DNA of 64,000 bases. It comes from an uncultured Alphaproteobacteria bacterium. Its GTDB lineage: Bacteria > Pseudomonadota > Alphaproteobacteria > Thalassobaculales > Thalassobaculaceae. The position numbers and the translations under genes are program-made. Below are positions 1 to 9,124 of the stretch, piece after piece. Below the pieces are notes generated by a model. It ran no database searches. It had not been told where the DNA came from and saw nothing but the letters and a program-made list of their open reading frames with translations. Location: positions 62,001 to 126,000 of the forward strand of contig CALMRI010000012.1 of NCBI GenBank assembly GCA_937776645.1, in the 5' to 3' direction. Numbering within the stretch: the first letter of the stretch is position 1; each line of letters begins with the position of its first letter.

Positions 1-174
1 ATCAATCCCGGTCCGGAATGGGCATCCGACGCCGAGCCGGCGCGCTCCAGGTTCCGGCTGTGCTTTGGCAGCCCGACAACCGAGGAGATCCGCGACGGCG
101 TGAAGGCACTGGCCGAGATCTGCCATCGGGAGTTCGGGGTGCCGGTGCGCGGCGCCAATATCGAACGGCGGTAA
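1..174 (+). CDS. PLP-dependent aminotransferase, C-terminal 57 residues (cut by window start)
   Basis: The reading frame is open from the first base and stops with TAA at 172-174. The tail contains the run RLCFGSPTTEEIRDGVKALA and ends in VPVRGANIERR. This resembles the C-terminal small domain of class I/II (MocR / 2-aminoadipate type) aminotransferases, where an arginine-containing strand (RLCFG) is followed by a helix starting TEEI. The PLP lysine and the rest of the catalytic domain lie outside the window, so the substrate cannot be assigned. The MFS gene follows after only 6 bases, so the two are probably co-transcribed. The alternative is another fold-type I PLP enzyme. Confidence 0.6.
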   Translation: MNPGPEWASDAEPARSRFRLCFGSPTTEEIRDGVKALAEICHREFGVPVRGANIERR

Positions 175-180
175 CCAACG

Positions 181-1416
181 ATGGCGCCGGAAACGCCCAA
201 CGGGTCAACCATTCGTGGATCTGGCTTTCCTGGGTCCACAGCGCCGTTTGCTCGTATCGTCTGGCCCTTCGCCATCGCCGAAACCCTGGTCTGGGCTTGT
301 TATTACTATTCCTTCCCGGCTTTGCTGCCAACTTGGGAGGTCGAGCTCGGATTTTCAAAGACCGAGCTGACCGGCGCGTTCACGCTCTCGCTCATTGTCT
401 CGGCGGTGCTTGCGCCAATGGCCGGGCGGCAAATCGATCATGGCCGCGGCCGAATAGTCTTCGCCGGCGGCGCGGTACTGGCCGCCGGCATGCTGTTCCT
501 GCTCGCGCAAGTCACCGAGGTGTGGCAGTTCTACGCGGTTTGGGTTGGCATCGGCGTCGGCATGGCTGGCTCACTCTACGAGCCGTGCTTCGCGATCATC
601 ACTCATTCCATGGGAAGTCAGGCGCGGCGGGCAATCATTCTCGTCACCCTGGCGGCTGGTTTCGCCGGTACGGTCTCGTTTCCCAGCGCCCACATCCTCA
701 CCGGCCTGTTCGGTTGGCGAGTCACGGTTATCGTCTTCGCACTCGTTGTCGTGACGGTCTGCGTGCCGCTCATTTTTTACGGGTGCCGCCACGCCGCCAG
801 CAGCGCCCTGACCGCCGCCCCCCGGGCGAGCAGCAACGCCCGGCAGGCCATGGGGGTAACGCGCACTCTGACGTTCTGGATGATCGCCATCGCCTTCAGC
901 TTGCTGGCGCTGGATCACGGTCTGATCCTCAGCCATTTGCTGCCCATCCTGGCAAACCGAGGCCTGAGCCAGGACATGGCGGTCTTCGCCGCCTCGATGA
1001 TCGGGCCAATGCAGGTGGCCGGGCGGCTAGCGATGATCGCCGCCGAGCGCCATGTCTCAGTTCTGGCGATCTGCTGTGCCTGTTTCATCTCGATGTCGCT
1101 TGCGGGGACGGCAATTTACCTGACAACCTCCTTCGCCTTACTGATCGTTCCGTTCATCATTTTGCAAGGCGCCGGCGCCGGCGTGCTCAGCATCATTCGG
1201 CCGACCGTCGTCGCCGAGTTGCTCGGGCGTAAGGATTTCGGCGTGGTCTCAGGCATGCTCGCGGTTGGCTTCGTCGCGGGTTCCGCCTTCGCACCGACCG
1301 TCGCCTCGCTGTTCTGGCGGGTCGGCGGTTATGATCTGGTGCTTTTGTTGACCATCGCTATTCCATTGGCGGCGCTATTAGCGATCATCGGCGCCTGGCG
1401 AACCCGCCAAGAATAG
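181..1416 (+). CDS. MFS transporter
   Basis: This 411-residue protein has about twelve hydrophobic segments, the usual major facilitator length and layout. The first half has a loop of the GRQIDHGRGR type between TM2 and TM3, matching the MFS signature loop. A charged, Ala-rich linker near residues 205-225 separates the two six-helix halves. The ATG lies 6 bases after the aminotransferase stop, so the pair looks like an operon. MFS members of this kind move small organic anions, often monocarboxylates. The specific substrate is not readable from sequence. Uptake of the acid degraded by the neighbouring CoA genes is an inference from context only. Confidence 0.85.
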   Translation: MAPETPNGSTIRGSGFPGSTAPFARIVWPFAIAETLVWACYYYSFPALLPTWEVELGFSKTELTGAFTLSLIVSAVLAPMAGRQIDHGRGRIVFAGGAVLAAGMLFLLAQVTEVWQFYAVWVGIGVGMAGSLYEPCFAIITHSMGSQARRAIILVTLAAGFAGTVSFPSAHILTGLFGWRVTVIVFALVVVTVCVPLIFYGCRHAASSALTAAPRASSNARQAMGVTRTLTFWMIAIAFSLLALDHGLILSHLLPILANRGLSQDMAVFAASMIGPMQVAGRLAMIAAERHVSVLAICCACFISMSLAGTAIYLTTSFALLIVPFIILQGAGAGVLSIIRPTVVAELLGRKDFGVVSGMLAVGFVAGSAFAPTVASLFWRVGGYDLVLLLTIAIPLAALLAIIGAWRTRQE

Positions 1417-1446
1417 GACCACTTGTCTCGGGCCGCCCGCGCTTCC

Positions 1447-1794
1447 CTAGGTGTTTAGGCTCGCTTGGTTCCGGCCACCCGCCGGCAATTCAATCGCCAG
1501 CATGACATTGCTGAGACCCTTGCCGTGAATGTCCTGGGCCAATGAGATTGTCACCCCGCCACCAAGCGCTTTTTCTATGACGAAGTTGAGCGCCTTGAGC
1601 TTCGGCACTTCGTAACGCGTGACCGGCCCTTCGGCGATATGTGCATAAGCCGCCATCACCCGTTCTTCGGTCAGCGTGTCGCGCAGAAACGACCAGTCGG
1701 TTTCCTCATAGGCGATGACCGAGACGTTTGATGTGTTGCCCTTGTCGCCGGCCCGGCAATGGGCCAGGTCATAGACCCTGATCGTATCATTCAC
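1447..1794 (-). CDS. AtuA-related small subunit (ferredoxin-fold domain protein)
   Basis: The 115-residue protein matches the C-terminal ferredoxin-like domain of AtuA-family proteins. It shows the characteristic RAGDKGNTSNVSVIA stretch near the N-terminus, then a YEVPKLKALNFVIEKALGGG segment and a C-terminal LSNVMLAIELPA. It starts with GTG at 1794, overlapping the stop of the AtuA gene by four bases (GTGA), so the two are translationally coupled and probably form one complex. In many bacteria the two parts are fused; here they are separate. AtuA proteins are linked to acyclic terpene and related acyl-CoA catabolism, but their reaction is not established. Confidence 0.8.
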   Translation of the reverse strand: MNDTIRVYDLAHCRAGDKGNTSNVSVIAYEETDWSFLRDTLTEERVMAAYAHIAEGPVTRYEVPKLKALNFVIEKALGGGVTISLAQDIHGKGLSNVMLAIELPAGGRNQASLNT

Positions 1795-3146
1795 AACCTA
1801 CCCTCCATCACCACTTCGGTGCGGACCAATTCACGAGGCAGCAGCAGGGATTTCACCGCCAGCACTTCGCGGACCATCGGTCCCTTACCACCGCCGGCAC
1901 CGCCGGGACCGTGCATATGCATCGACCGAACCTCGAAACCGACCGCCTCGGCGGCCTTGCGATCCTTGGCCCGGGCAGCGACTCGTAGCCGCACCTCGTA
2001 AGGCTCAGGCCGGCGGTCCACGGCGCCATGCAAGCTCGACATGCCGATCAGATCAACCCGGTAATCCTGAAAGACCCGGCCTTGCATTTCCAAGCGCTCG
2101 CGCACCGTCTCGGCTGCCATCTTGGCCCGCGCCACCGCATCAATGCCGCCGAAGGAAACCTCGCCCTCGCCTATATAACCGTCGGTATGGCCAACGACGA
2201 CCTTGTAAGTCGGGGTGCGTGGCTTGGCCCTGGGGCCGCGCACCGCGACCTGGTCGGGGCCGTCATTGGTGAGTTCGACGTCGGTGATATCGAGCACGCA
2301 ATCCGGGGTGATATAGGCGGTCGGATCATGCATCTCATAAAGTAATTGCTCGGTACAGGTCATCACGTCGATGCGCCCGCCGGAGCCAGGTGTCTTAGTG
2401 ATCCGGATCGAACCATCGGCGGAAACCTCGGCAATCGGATAGCCAAGTCGGGCCAGATCCGGTACCGCCTTGCGGCCCGGCCAGGCGAAGCACCCGCCGG
2501 TGACCGAGGAAGAGCATTCCATCAGATGCCCGGTGATAGTGCCCACCGACAGCTTGGTCAGGTCATCATAGGACCAACCGAACTCATGCAGCATCGGGGC
2601 CAGGAACAGCGAGGGATCGGCGACCCGGCCAGTCAGCACCACCGGCGCGCCAGTGCCAATCGCCTGGGCGACCACATCGGCGCCGAGATAGGCATTGGCC
2701 GAGACTAGGTTCGGCAGGATTGATTCCAAAGGCTCGCCGGTCTCCAGGATCGTCAGATTGGGGCGGGCCCGCACCACCTCGGCAACGTCGTCGCCCAGCA
2801 CCACGGCGCAGGGGATGTCACCAAGCCCCAGATCCTGGGCCTCGCGCCGCATCGCCCTGGCGCCGGCGACCGGATTAGCCGCCCCCATGTTACTCACGAT
2901 ACGGATGTTATTCGCGTGGCAAATCGGCAGAACCGCGCGCAGCCTCTCATGCAGGGATGGAGTATAGCCCTTATCCGGATCATGCAACTTGCTCAGGGTT
3001 TCGCGACCGATAGTCCGCTCCGCCAGGCACTCGAAAACCAGGTAGTCGAGCGCGCCATGCTTGGCCAATTCGACAGCTGGCGGGACACGGTCGTCCGATT
3101 GCCCGGCCCCGCAACCGATGCGAATGGTGTTTCGATGTTGGGTCAT
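1791..3146 (-). CDS. AtuA family protein (DUF1446), large subunit
   Basis: The 451-residue protein has the AtuA/DUF1446 hallmarks: an N-terminal IRIGCGAGQSDDR, then YLVFECLAERTIGRE, SNMGAANPVAGA near residue 85, and VVLTGRVADPSLFLAP near residue 170. The ATG at 3146 has a good Shine-Dalgarno site (GGGGAG, about 8 bases upstream). The family is named after a Pseudomonas gene needed for growth on citronellol/geraniol, and its members often sit beside acyl-CoA carboxylases, dehydrogenases and CoA-transferases. No carboxylase is present here. Downstream lies the coupled small subunit. The 229-base gap before the next gene shows nothing recognisable. Confidence 0.85.
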   Translation of the reverse strand: MTQHRNTIRIGCGAGQSDDRVPPAVELAKHGALDYLVFECLAERTIGRETLSKLHDPDKGYTPSLHERLRAVLPICHANNIRIVSNMGAANPVAGARAMRREAQDLGLGDIPCAVVLGDDVAEVVRARPNLTILETGEPLESILPNLVSANAYLGADVVAQAIGTGAPVVLTGRVADPSLFLAPMLHEFGWSYDDLTKLSVGTITGHLMECSSSVTGGCFAWPGRKAVPDLARLGYPIAEVSADGSIRITKTPGSGGRIDVMTCTEQLLYEMHDPTAYITPDCVLDITDVELTNDGPDQVAVRGPRAKPRTPTYKVVVGHTDGYIGEGEVSFGGIDAVARAKMAAETVRERLEMQGRVFQDYRVDLIGMSSLHGAVDRRPEPYEVRLRVAARAKDRKAAEAVGFEVRSMHMHGPGGAGGGKGPMVREVLAVKSLLLPRELVRTEVVMEGRL

Positions 3147-3375
3147 GGGTGCAACTCCCCTTTGGCCGTTAACATACCGACACTAATGTTCCGCCGAATT
3201 TCTGGAGCAAACCAGGGCCCACGCCGCGGGCGATTCCGCATGAAAGCAACAGGATCATCATGTTCCCACTACCGGTCACCAGCAAAGGCCTCAGGCTTGG
3301 CCCGCGGCTTACACCAGCGATGCGATGTTTTGACTGTTCGTCCAACACCTGCCCGTCCAAGAGATCCTACCCCTT

Positions 3376-4572
3376 CTAAGCTTTCGCCGCCCCGCTCTCC
3401 AGCATCGCGGCGATCGAAGCCTCCGAGTATCCCGCATCGGCCAGCACATCAGCAGTGTTTTCGCCAAGTAACGGCGCATGACGCGGGTCTTCGCGATGGC
3501 CGCCACTAAAGCTGTTGGCGGTTCGGGTGCGCCGGATCTGACCCTCGCTTGGGTGGTCTTCGTATGTGTAGAAGCCGACATCCTGCAAATGCGGGTCAAC
3601 CAGCAGATCCTCGATCGTGTTGTAGCGGGCGGCGGGAACGTCGATCTCGGCGCAAATGACCAGCCATTCGTCGGTAGTTTTGCGCGCCAGTCCGGCCATG
3701 CGCACCTGAAAATAGGCCTCGGCGTTGGCAGTCCGGCTGGCGGCGCTGTCGAAACGCGGATCGGTCTTCAGTTCCGGCTGTCCGATCGCGTCAAAAAAGG
3801 CAAAGGCCTGGGCGTCGGTGTTCGGGCCGACGGTGATATAGCCATCCTTGGTTGGCAGCGGCCGGTAATGCGGGCTCAACAACCGACCATCCCCGGTCGG
3901 GCCGACCGGCGGCTCGAAAGTCGCCGCACCCATATGTTCGGAAGTAACAAAAGAAGCCATGTTCTCGAACATCGGCACCTCAATGGCCTCGCCGATGCCG
4001 GTTTTCTCGCGGCGGAATAGGGCGAAGCCAATGGCTTGCGCGGCGATCAGGCCGGAGGTGTGATCGGTCATCACCATCGGCACGAAGCGTGGCTCGCCGG
4101 TGGCCCGATGCAAGGTCGCGGCGACGCCGGAAACGCTTTGGATGATCGGGTCATAGGCCGGGCGATTATAGTAACGTCCACCCTTGCCGAAGCCGACGAT
4201 CGAGCAATGGATCAGCCGGGGGTTGGTCTTCGACAGGCTTTCATAATCGAGCCCGGCGCGTTCCAGGCCCTGAGGCCGCACGTTGGAGACGAAGACATCG
4301 GCCTCAGCGATCAGGCGCTTCATCGCCGCCAAGCCGTCCGGCTGTTTCAGATCCAGGCAGATCGAGCGTTTGTTACGGTTGAAGTTGAGAAATTTGCCCG
4401 ACATGCCGGGATTACGGCTGCCATGCGCCATGGTGCGCAGCAAGTCACCTCCCGGCGCCTCGACCTTGATCACGTCGGCGCCATGATCCGCCAGGGTGCG
4501 CGAACAGATCGGCCCAACCACGATCGTCGTCTGATCGATGACCCGGACGCCGGCCAACGGTCCGCCGGCCAT
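3376..4572 (-). CDS. CaiB/BaiF family (class III) CoA-transferase, copy 1
   Basis: The 398-residue protein moves CoA between an acyl-CoA and a free carboxylate. It starts LAGVRVIDQTT and carries the family core GADVIKVEAPGGD and the NRNKRSICLDLK strand. The catalytic aspartate sits in NRPAYDPIIQSVSG (Asp141), where a mixed anhydride with the acyl group forms in characterised members. The start was set at ATG 4572 because it overlaps the stop of the dehydratase gene by one base (TGATG), giving coupled translation; an in-frame start 30 bases upstream is less likely. It probably activates the acid degraded by the neighbouring enzymes. The substrate is unknown. Confidence 0.9.
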   Translation of the reverse strand: MAGGPLAGVRVIDQTTIVVGPICSRTLADHGADVIKVEAPGGDLLRTMAHGSRNPGMSGKFLNFNRNKRSICLDLKQPDGLAAMKRLIAEADVFVSNVRPQGLERAGLDYESLSKTNPRLIHCSIVGFGKGGRYYNRPAYDPIIQSVSGVAATLHRATGEPRFVPMVMTDHTSGLIAAQAIGFALFRREKTGIGEAIEVPMFENMASFVTSEHMGAATFEPPVGPTGDGRLLSPHYRPLPTKDGYITVGPNTDAQAFAFFDAIGQPELKTDPRFDSAASRTANAEAYFQVRMAGLARKTTDEWLVICAEIDVPAARYNTIEDLLVDPHLQDVGFYTYEDHPSEGQIRRTRTANSFSGGHREDPRHAPLLGENTADVLADAGYSEASIAAMLESGAAKA

Positions 4573-5444
4573 CAGGTAAACCCGAGCTCCATCACGGCAC
4601 ATTGCCCACCGTCTTTATCCTTGAGCCAACATTTGACCACCCCGTCGACCGGCTCGGCGCCTTGAAAACTGACGGTGTCGCCGACATGGACCGGCCGGGT
4701 CAGCCGCACGTTGAAACGTTTCAGCTCGCCCGGCGCCCGCTTCAACGCGGCGCTCGACAACAAGGTCATGGTCAGGCCGCCGTTCTGCACGGTCGCCGGA
4801 TAGCCCTCCTGGTCGCGGGAATAGTCGGCGTCATAGTGGATGCGATGGGCGTTCCAGGTCACCGCCGAATATCGGAAGACCAGGGCCTCGGTGAGTTTGA
4901 TTTCATCCGACCACGCGGCATTGTCGGGCGCCGGGGTCAATGACGTCACTTTGCTTTTCTGGCCCGGCGGCGGCATCTCGCGATAGACCGCGTCAAGCTC
5001 ATCGGTGGCGATCACCTGGCCCTGGCTTTCAATCACGTCGCGCAAGGTCAGGATAGCGATCCGTCCGGTACGGGCGATCTTTGGGGTGATCGCCACCACC
5101 TCGGTGGTTCGGGTGGCTGGCACGCCGGCATTGAGGCGCCCCATGATCTCAACCCGTCGACCGGCGCCCATGCGCCGGGGCAATGGGATCGGCGGCAGCA
5201 CCACGCCGGGATTGGGGTGACCGTCCGGCCCGATGTCGGATTGTCTGGTGATGTTTGGAAAGAACATGCCAAACCAATGCGGCGGCAGCGGCGTGCCGAC
5301 GACATAGGCATCCGGGTCCTCGTCAAGCATGGCGGCGATCCGCCGCGTAACCGATAGGCCGATTTCGTCCTCGACCACGCGCTCGGTGCCTACATAAGGC
5401 GCCAACGCCTCTACCGATTTAATAAAGTCCTGATCACTCGGCAT
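4572..5444 (-). CDS. FAS1-like / MaoC-type dehydratase (hydratase), double hotdog
   Basis: The 290-residue protein looks like the fungal type I FAS dehydratase-like / HTD2 group that includes mesaconyl-C4-CoA hydratases. The N-terminal half contains GTPLPPHWFGMFFPN and an LPRRMGAGRRVEIMGRL strand. The C-terminal half contains FRYSAVTWNAHRIHYD, the typical hotdog active-site segment with Asn and His, followed by VQNGGLTMTLL. It would add or remove water at the C2-C3 bond of an acyl-CoA. It is first in a short operon with the CoA-transferase (one-base overlap). A divergent promoter region of about 180 bases separates it from the second CoA-transferase. Confidence 0.85.
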   Translation of the reverse strand: MPSDQDFIKSVEALAPYVGTERVVEDEIGLSVTRRIAAMLDEDPDAYVVGTPLPPHWFGMFFPNITRQSDIGPDGHPNPGVVLPPIPLPRRMGAGRRVEIMGRLNAGVPATRTTEVVAITPKIARTGRIAILTLRDVIESQGQVIATDELDAVYREMPPPGQKSKVTSLTPAPDNAAWSDEIKLTEALVFRYSAVTWNAHRIHYDADYSRDQEGYPATVQNGGLTMTLLSSAALKRAPGELKRFNVRLTRPVHVGDTVSFQGAEPVDGVVKCWLKDKDGGQCAVMELGFT

Positions 5445-5625
5445 GGAATCTCCAACGGCAGAATAGGGATACGGAGACGGGAATTTAGGCCGGTTCGGTC
5501 GAATTGACCATCGGCAACCTGATCAGTCATCAACGGGATCTTGGCAAACCCGTGTCAGACGATAAACCAGGGGCGGCTTGGTCTAGGTCTTCGGACTGAC
5601 CGTCTCGCCATGGGAGTTGAAGTTG

Positions 5626-6855
5626 ATGTCCGCATTGCCCGCCGCAGAGCAACCAAGAGGACCGCTACAGGGTATCCGCGTGATCGATCTCACGACCGTG
5701 ATGCTCGGCCCGTTCTGCACGCAAATCCTAGGCGAGATGGGTGCTGACGTGATCAAGATCGAGGCGCCGGATGGTGACGTGAACCGATGGACCGGCGCCG
5801 CGCGCTCACCTGGGATGTCGAGTGGCCAGCTGATCAAGGGCCGCAACAAGCGGCATATCGTGCTGGACCTGAAACGTCCCGAGGCGCGCGAACCGTTCGA
5901 GCGGTTGATCCGATCCGCCGATGTTTTCGTCCACAATATCCGCCCGAAAGCGGCGGCGCGTCTGGGGATCGACTACGAGACAATCCGCGCGCTGAAACCC
6001 GACATCATCCACGCCGTGGCAACCGGGTTTGGCGAGGATGGTCCGTTTGTCGACAAGCCAGCCTATGACGACCTGATCCAGGGGGCGTCCGGCATCGCCT
6101 CGCTGTTCGGTCAGGTGACCGGAACGCCTCGCTATGCGCCCACCGTCATGGCCGACAAGACCACCGGGCTGTTCCTGTCCAACTACATTTCCATGGCGTT
6201 GTTTCATCGCGAGCGTACCGGCGAGGGTCAAAAGCTGCACGTGCCGATGTACGAGTCCTTCGCCGCTTTCATGATCTCCGAGCATATGCAGGGCCAGGCC
6301 TTCGTGCCGCCAACCGGCCCGGCCGGCTATTCCAGGCTGACGACGCCGCACCGCCGACCCTACGAATCCGCCGACGGCTATGTCTGTGTGGTTCCCTATA
6401 CCCAGCAGCATTGGCGGAGTTTCTTCGATCTGGCTGGCCGGCCCGAGCTTTTCGATGACCCGCGCTTCAGCACCCAGACCGAGCGCACCAAGAATATCGA
6501 CACGCTCTATGGGATCGTCGCCGAGGTGGTCGAGACCCGCACCACCGCCGAGTGGATCGAGGAATTGACCAAGGCTGATGTGCCGGTCGGCCCGATGAAC
6601 ACGCCGGAAGATCTTTTCGACTGCCCGCATCTCCAAGCCGTCGGGATGTTTCCGGAGGTCGACCATCCGACCGAGGGCCGGATTCGCCATATCAAGGTTC
6701 CGGTCAGTTTCTCGAAAACCCCAGGCGGGCTCTATCGTCATGCCGAGAAATTAGGCCAGAGCACCGATCAGGTTTTGACCGAGATTGGGTTCTCGGATAC
6801 GGAGATCTCGGCATTGCATGACGCCGGCGTGGCCGGCACTCTGATCCAGGAATGA
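5626..6855 (+). CDS. CaiB/BaiF family (class III) CoA-transferase, copy 2
   Basis: The 409-residue protein shares the class III CoA-transferase plan: LQGIRVIDLTTVMLGPFCTQ at the N-terminus, GADVIKIEAPDGD, then the catalytic Asp148 in DKPAYDDLIQGASG. ATG 5626 was chosen because GGGAG lies about 9 bases upstream; an in-frame TTG three codons earlier sits on top of that site. It is divergent from the dehydratase/CoA-transferase operon and is followed after about 30 bases by the luciferase-like gene. It is clearly a paralogue of copy 1, with similar length and motifs, which suggests that more than one acid or more than one step needs CoA transfer. Confidence 0.9.
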   Translation: MSALPAAEQPRGPLQGIRVIDLTTVMLGPFCTQILGEMGADVIKIEAPDGDVNRWTGAARSPGMSSGQLIKGRNKRHIVLDLKRPEAREPFERLIRSADVFVHNIRPKAAARLGIDYETIRALKPDIIHAVATGFGEDGPFVDKPAYDDLIQGASGIASLFGQVTGTPRYAPTVMADKTTGLFLSNYISMALFHRERTGEGQKLHVPMYESFAAFMISEHMQGQAFVPPTGPAGYSRLTTPHRRPYESADGYVCVVPYTQQHWRSFFDLAGRPELFDDPRFSTQTERTKNIDTLYGIVAEVVETRTTAEWIEELTKADVPVGPMNTPEDLFDCPHLQAVGMFPEVDHPTEGRIRHIKVPVSFSKTPGGLYRHAEKLGQSTDQVLTEIGFSDTEISALHDAGVAGTLIQE

Positions 6856-6887
6856 AAGACCAAAATTGACGAACCGGGGGCTGACCG

Positions 6888-7934
6888 ATTCAGATCTATC
6901 GAAACATCACCGAGACCGCCCTGCGCGACATCCCCAAGGTAGCGCCAGGCTTGGAGGCGGCGGGATATAATGGTCTGCTGATGACTGAGCTGAAGCATGA
7001 CCCGTTTCTCCCGCTCGCCGTCGCCGCGACCTGCACGGAGACCGTCACCCTGGCGACCGGCATAGCGGTGTCTTTTTTGCGCAGTCCGATGGCCGTGGCC
7101 AATCTCGGATGGGATCTGAAGGAGGCGTCCGGTGGACGTTTCACGCTCGGTCTGGGCACCCAGATCCGGGCTCATAACGAGAAACGCTTCAGCGCCCCCT
7201 GGTCACCACCCGGTCCAAGAATGCGTGAATATATTCAATCCCTTAAGGCTATCTGGCAATGCTGGAAGCATGGTAAGAAACTGGCCTTCGAAGGCGAGCA
7301 TTATCGCTTTACCCTGATGACGCCGGAGTTCACCCCGGAGGCCTCGGACCTGCCGCTGCCGCCGGTGACCCTGGCGGCGGTCGGGCCGGTGATGATCCAG
7401 GTCGCGGCCGAGGTCGCCGACGGGGTCCGTCTGCACGGCTTCTGCACGGCTAAATATATCGAGGAAACCATCATGCCCCGGATCGACCGCGGGCTGGAAA
7501 AATCCGGACGAAGCCGGAAAAATTTTGAGGTCTCCGGTGGTGGTTTCGTTGCCTCCGGCGCCGATGACGAGGCGGTCAACACGGCGGCCGAGATGATGCG
7601 CTATCGGGTCGGCTTCTATGGCTCAACCCCAGCCTATTGGCCGGTTTTCGAAACCCATGACTATGGTGATCTGGGCCGCAAACTCAACACAATGACCAAG
7701 GCCGGTGAGTGGGACAAGCTGGCTGAAGAGATCCCCGATGATCTGCTGCATCTGTTCTGTGTGATCGGCCGGCATGACGAAATCGCAAGCGCCATCGAAG
7801 CGCGGTTCGGCGGTGTGTCCGATGTGATCTCCACCGGTCTAAACGAGGATTTTCCACCCGATCTGATCGAGGATCTAAACAGGATAAAAGGCGGTTTCGA
7901 AGCGTTCGATACTGACCAGCCACCGCGTGTATAA
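6888..7934 (+). CDS. LLM-class F420/flavin-dependent oxidoreductase (TIGR03617-like), probable ATT start
   Basis: The body of the protein has TIM-barrel luciferase-like features: EAAGYNGLLMTELKHDPFLP, VTLATGIAVSFLRSPM and GRFTLGLGTQIRAHNEKRF, as in the family annotated as F420-dependent LLM oxidoreductases. The first conventional in-frame start (TTG 6951) would delete the first strand and helix of the barrel. The frame stays open upstream to a TGA at 6882-6884, and the residues QIYRNITETALRDIPKVAPG look like genuine family sequence. The only codon placed to start it is ATT at 6888, preceded by GGGGG. I therefore set the start there. If this is wrong, the gene is 5'-damaged. It lies between CoA-transferase 2 and the acyl-CoA dehydrogenases. 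Confidence 0.7.
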   Translation: MQIYRNITETALRDIPKVAPGLEAAGYNGLLMTELKHDPFLPLAVAATCTETVTLATGIAVSFLRSPMAVANLGWDLKEASGGRFTLGLGTQIRAHNEKRFSAPWSPPGPRMREYIQSLKAIWQCWKHGKKLAFEGEHYRFTLMTPEFTPEASDLPLPPVTLAAVGPVMIQVAAEVADGVRLHGFCTAKYIEETIMPRIDRGLEKSGRSRKNFEVSGGGFVASGADDEAVNTAAEMMRYRVGFYGSTPAYWPVFETHDYGDLGRKLNTMTKAGEWDKLAEEIPDDLLHLFCVIGRHDEIASAIEARFGGVSDVISTGLNEDFPPDLIEDLNRIKGGFEAFDTDQPPRV

Positions 7935-7980
7935 TGCCTAACAACAGGTGGGCGTTGCCGGACAGCAGGAGATATAGCGT

Positions 7981-9111
7981 ATGAAATTTAGCTTCACCGA
8001 GGAGCAGGATGAGTTCCGTTCGGTCCTCAGGCGCTTCCTGGAGGACCGTTCATCGACCACCGAGGTGCGTCGTCTGATGGCCACCGACACTGGTTGGGAG
8101 CGGGAACGCTGGTCGCAAATCAATGCCGAGCTCGGCCTGACCGCAGTAGCGATTCCCGAAGCCTATGGCGGTCACGGTTTTGGCGTCTCGGAGCAATGTA
8201 TCGTGCTTGAGGAGATGGGTCGGGCATTGCTGTGCGCGCCGTATTTTTCCTCCACGGTTTTGGCCGCCTCGGCGATCCTGAATGCCGGGACCGAGGCGCA
8301 GAAGCAGGCGCTGCTGCCGGCCATCGCCTCGGGGGAGACCGTCGCCACCCTCGCCTTCACCGAGGAAAACGGCCGCTGGGATAACGCCGGCGTAGCGATG
8401 CAGGCGAGCGCCAACGGCGCGGGCTATAAACTCGATGGCGTCAAAAGCTTCGTGCTTGATGGCCACACCGCCGATCTGATCGTCGTGCTGGCCCGCAAAC
8501 CAGGAAGCGCCGGGGACCAAGGGCTTTGCCTGTTCACCGTCGCGGCGGATGCGGCGGGGTTGGAACGCAGTTTACTGACCAGTGTGGATGAGACCCGCAA
8601 ATTGGCGCGGCTCAACTTTATTGATGTCGAGGCGGAATTGCTTGGTGATGACGGCGGCGCGGCCGGGCCGATGGGCAAGACCTTGGTGCAGGCCGCGATC
8701 TGTCTGGCCAATGAGATGGTCGGCGGCGCCGATCGGCTGCGCGAGGATGCGCTGGCCTATGTCCAGATGCGGATGCAGTTCGGCCGCTCGATCGCCTCGT
8801 TCCAGGTGACTAAGCACAAGGCCGCCGACATGCTGACCGATGTCGAGCTGGCTAAATCCTCTGCCTACTATGCCGCCGCCGCGTTCGACGAGGGCGACGC
8901 GGATATTGCCTCGGTTGCCTCGTTGGCCAAGGCCGCCGCGTCGGAGGCTTATATGCAGACCGCAATTCATGCCATTCAGATGCACGGCGGCATCGGCTTC
9001 ACCTGGGATAACGATACGCATCTGTGGTTTAAGCGGGCCAAAAGCTCTGAGGTGTTTCTCGGTGATCCGAATCACCACCGAGAGCTAATGATGCAAGGCT
9101 GGAAAGATTGA
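7981..9111 (+). CDS. acyl-CoA dehydrogenase family protein, pair 1 first gene
   Basis: The 376-residue protein follows the acyl-CoA dehydrogenase three-domain layout: an N-terminal helical domain (FSFTEEQDEFRSVLRRFL), a middle beta domain and a C-terminal helical domain ending in MHGGIGFTWDNDTHLWFKRA. The QFGRSIASFQVTKHKAADM segment is the usual FAD-binding helix. The RAKSSEVFLGDP tail resembles the short FadE subunits that pair with a longer partner in steroid side-chain degradation. The next dehydrogenase follows after 13 bases, so an alpha/beta heterotetramer is possible; this is an inference. The reaction would be FAD-dependent alpha,beta-desaturation of an acyl-CoA. Confidence 0.9.
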   Translation: MKFSFTEEQDEFRSVLRRFLEDRSSTTEVRRLMATDTGWERERWSQINAELGLTAVAIPEAYGGHGFGVSEQCIVLEEMGRALLCAPYFSSTVLAASAILNAGTEAQKQALLPAIASGETVATLAFTEENGRWDNAGVAMQASANGAGYKLDGVKSFVLDGHTADLIVVLARKPGSAGDQGLCLFTVAADAAGLERSLLTSVDETRKLARLNFIDVEAELLGDDGGAAGPMGKTLVQAAICLANEMVGGADRLREDALAYVQMRMQFGRSIASFQVTKHKAADMLTDVELAKSSAYYAAAAFDEGDADIASVASLAKAAASEAYMQTAIHAIQMHGGIGFTWDNDTHLWFKRAKSSEVFLGDPNHHRELMMQGWKD

Positions 9112-9124
9112 GGGGAACGGAGCG

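Noticed and set aside
18-1232. A 404-residue Arg-rich frame on the plus strand overlapping the first MFS gene
   Set aside because: Its composition is that of an out-of-frame shadow, and the overlapping frame is a clear twelve-helix transporter.
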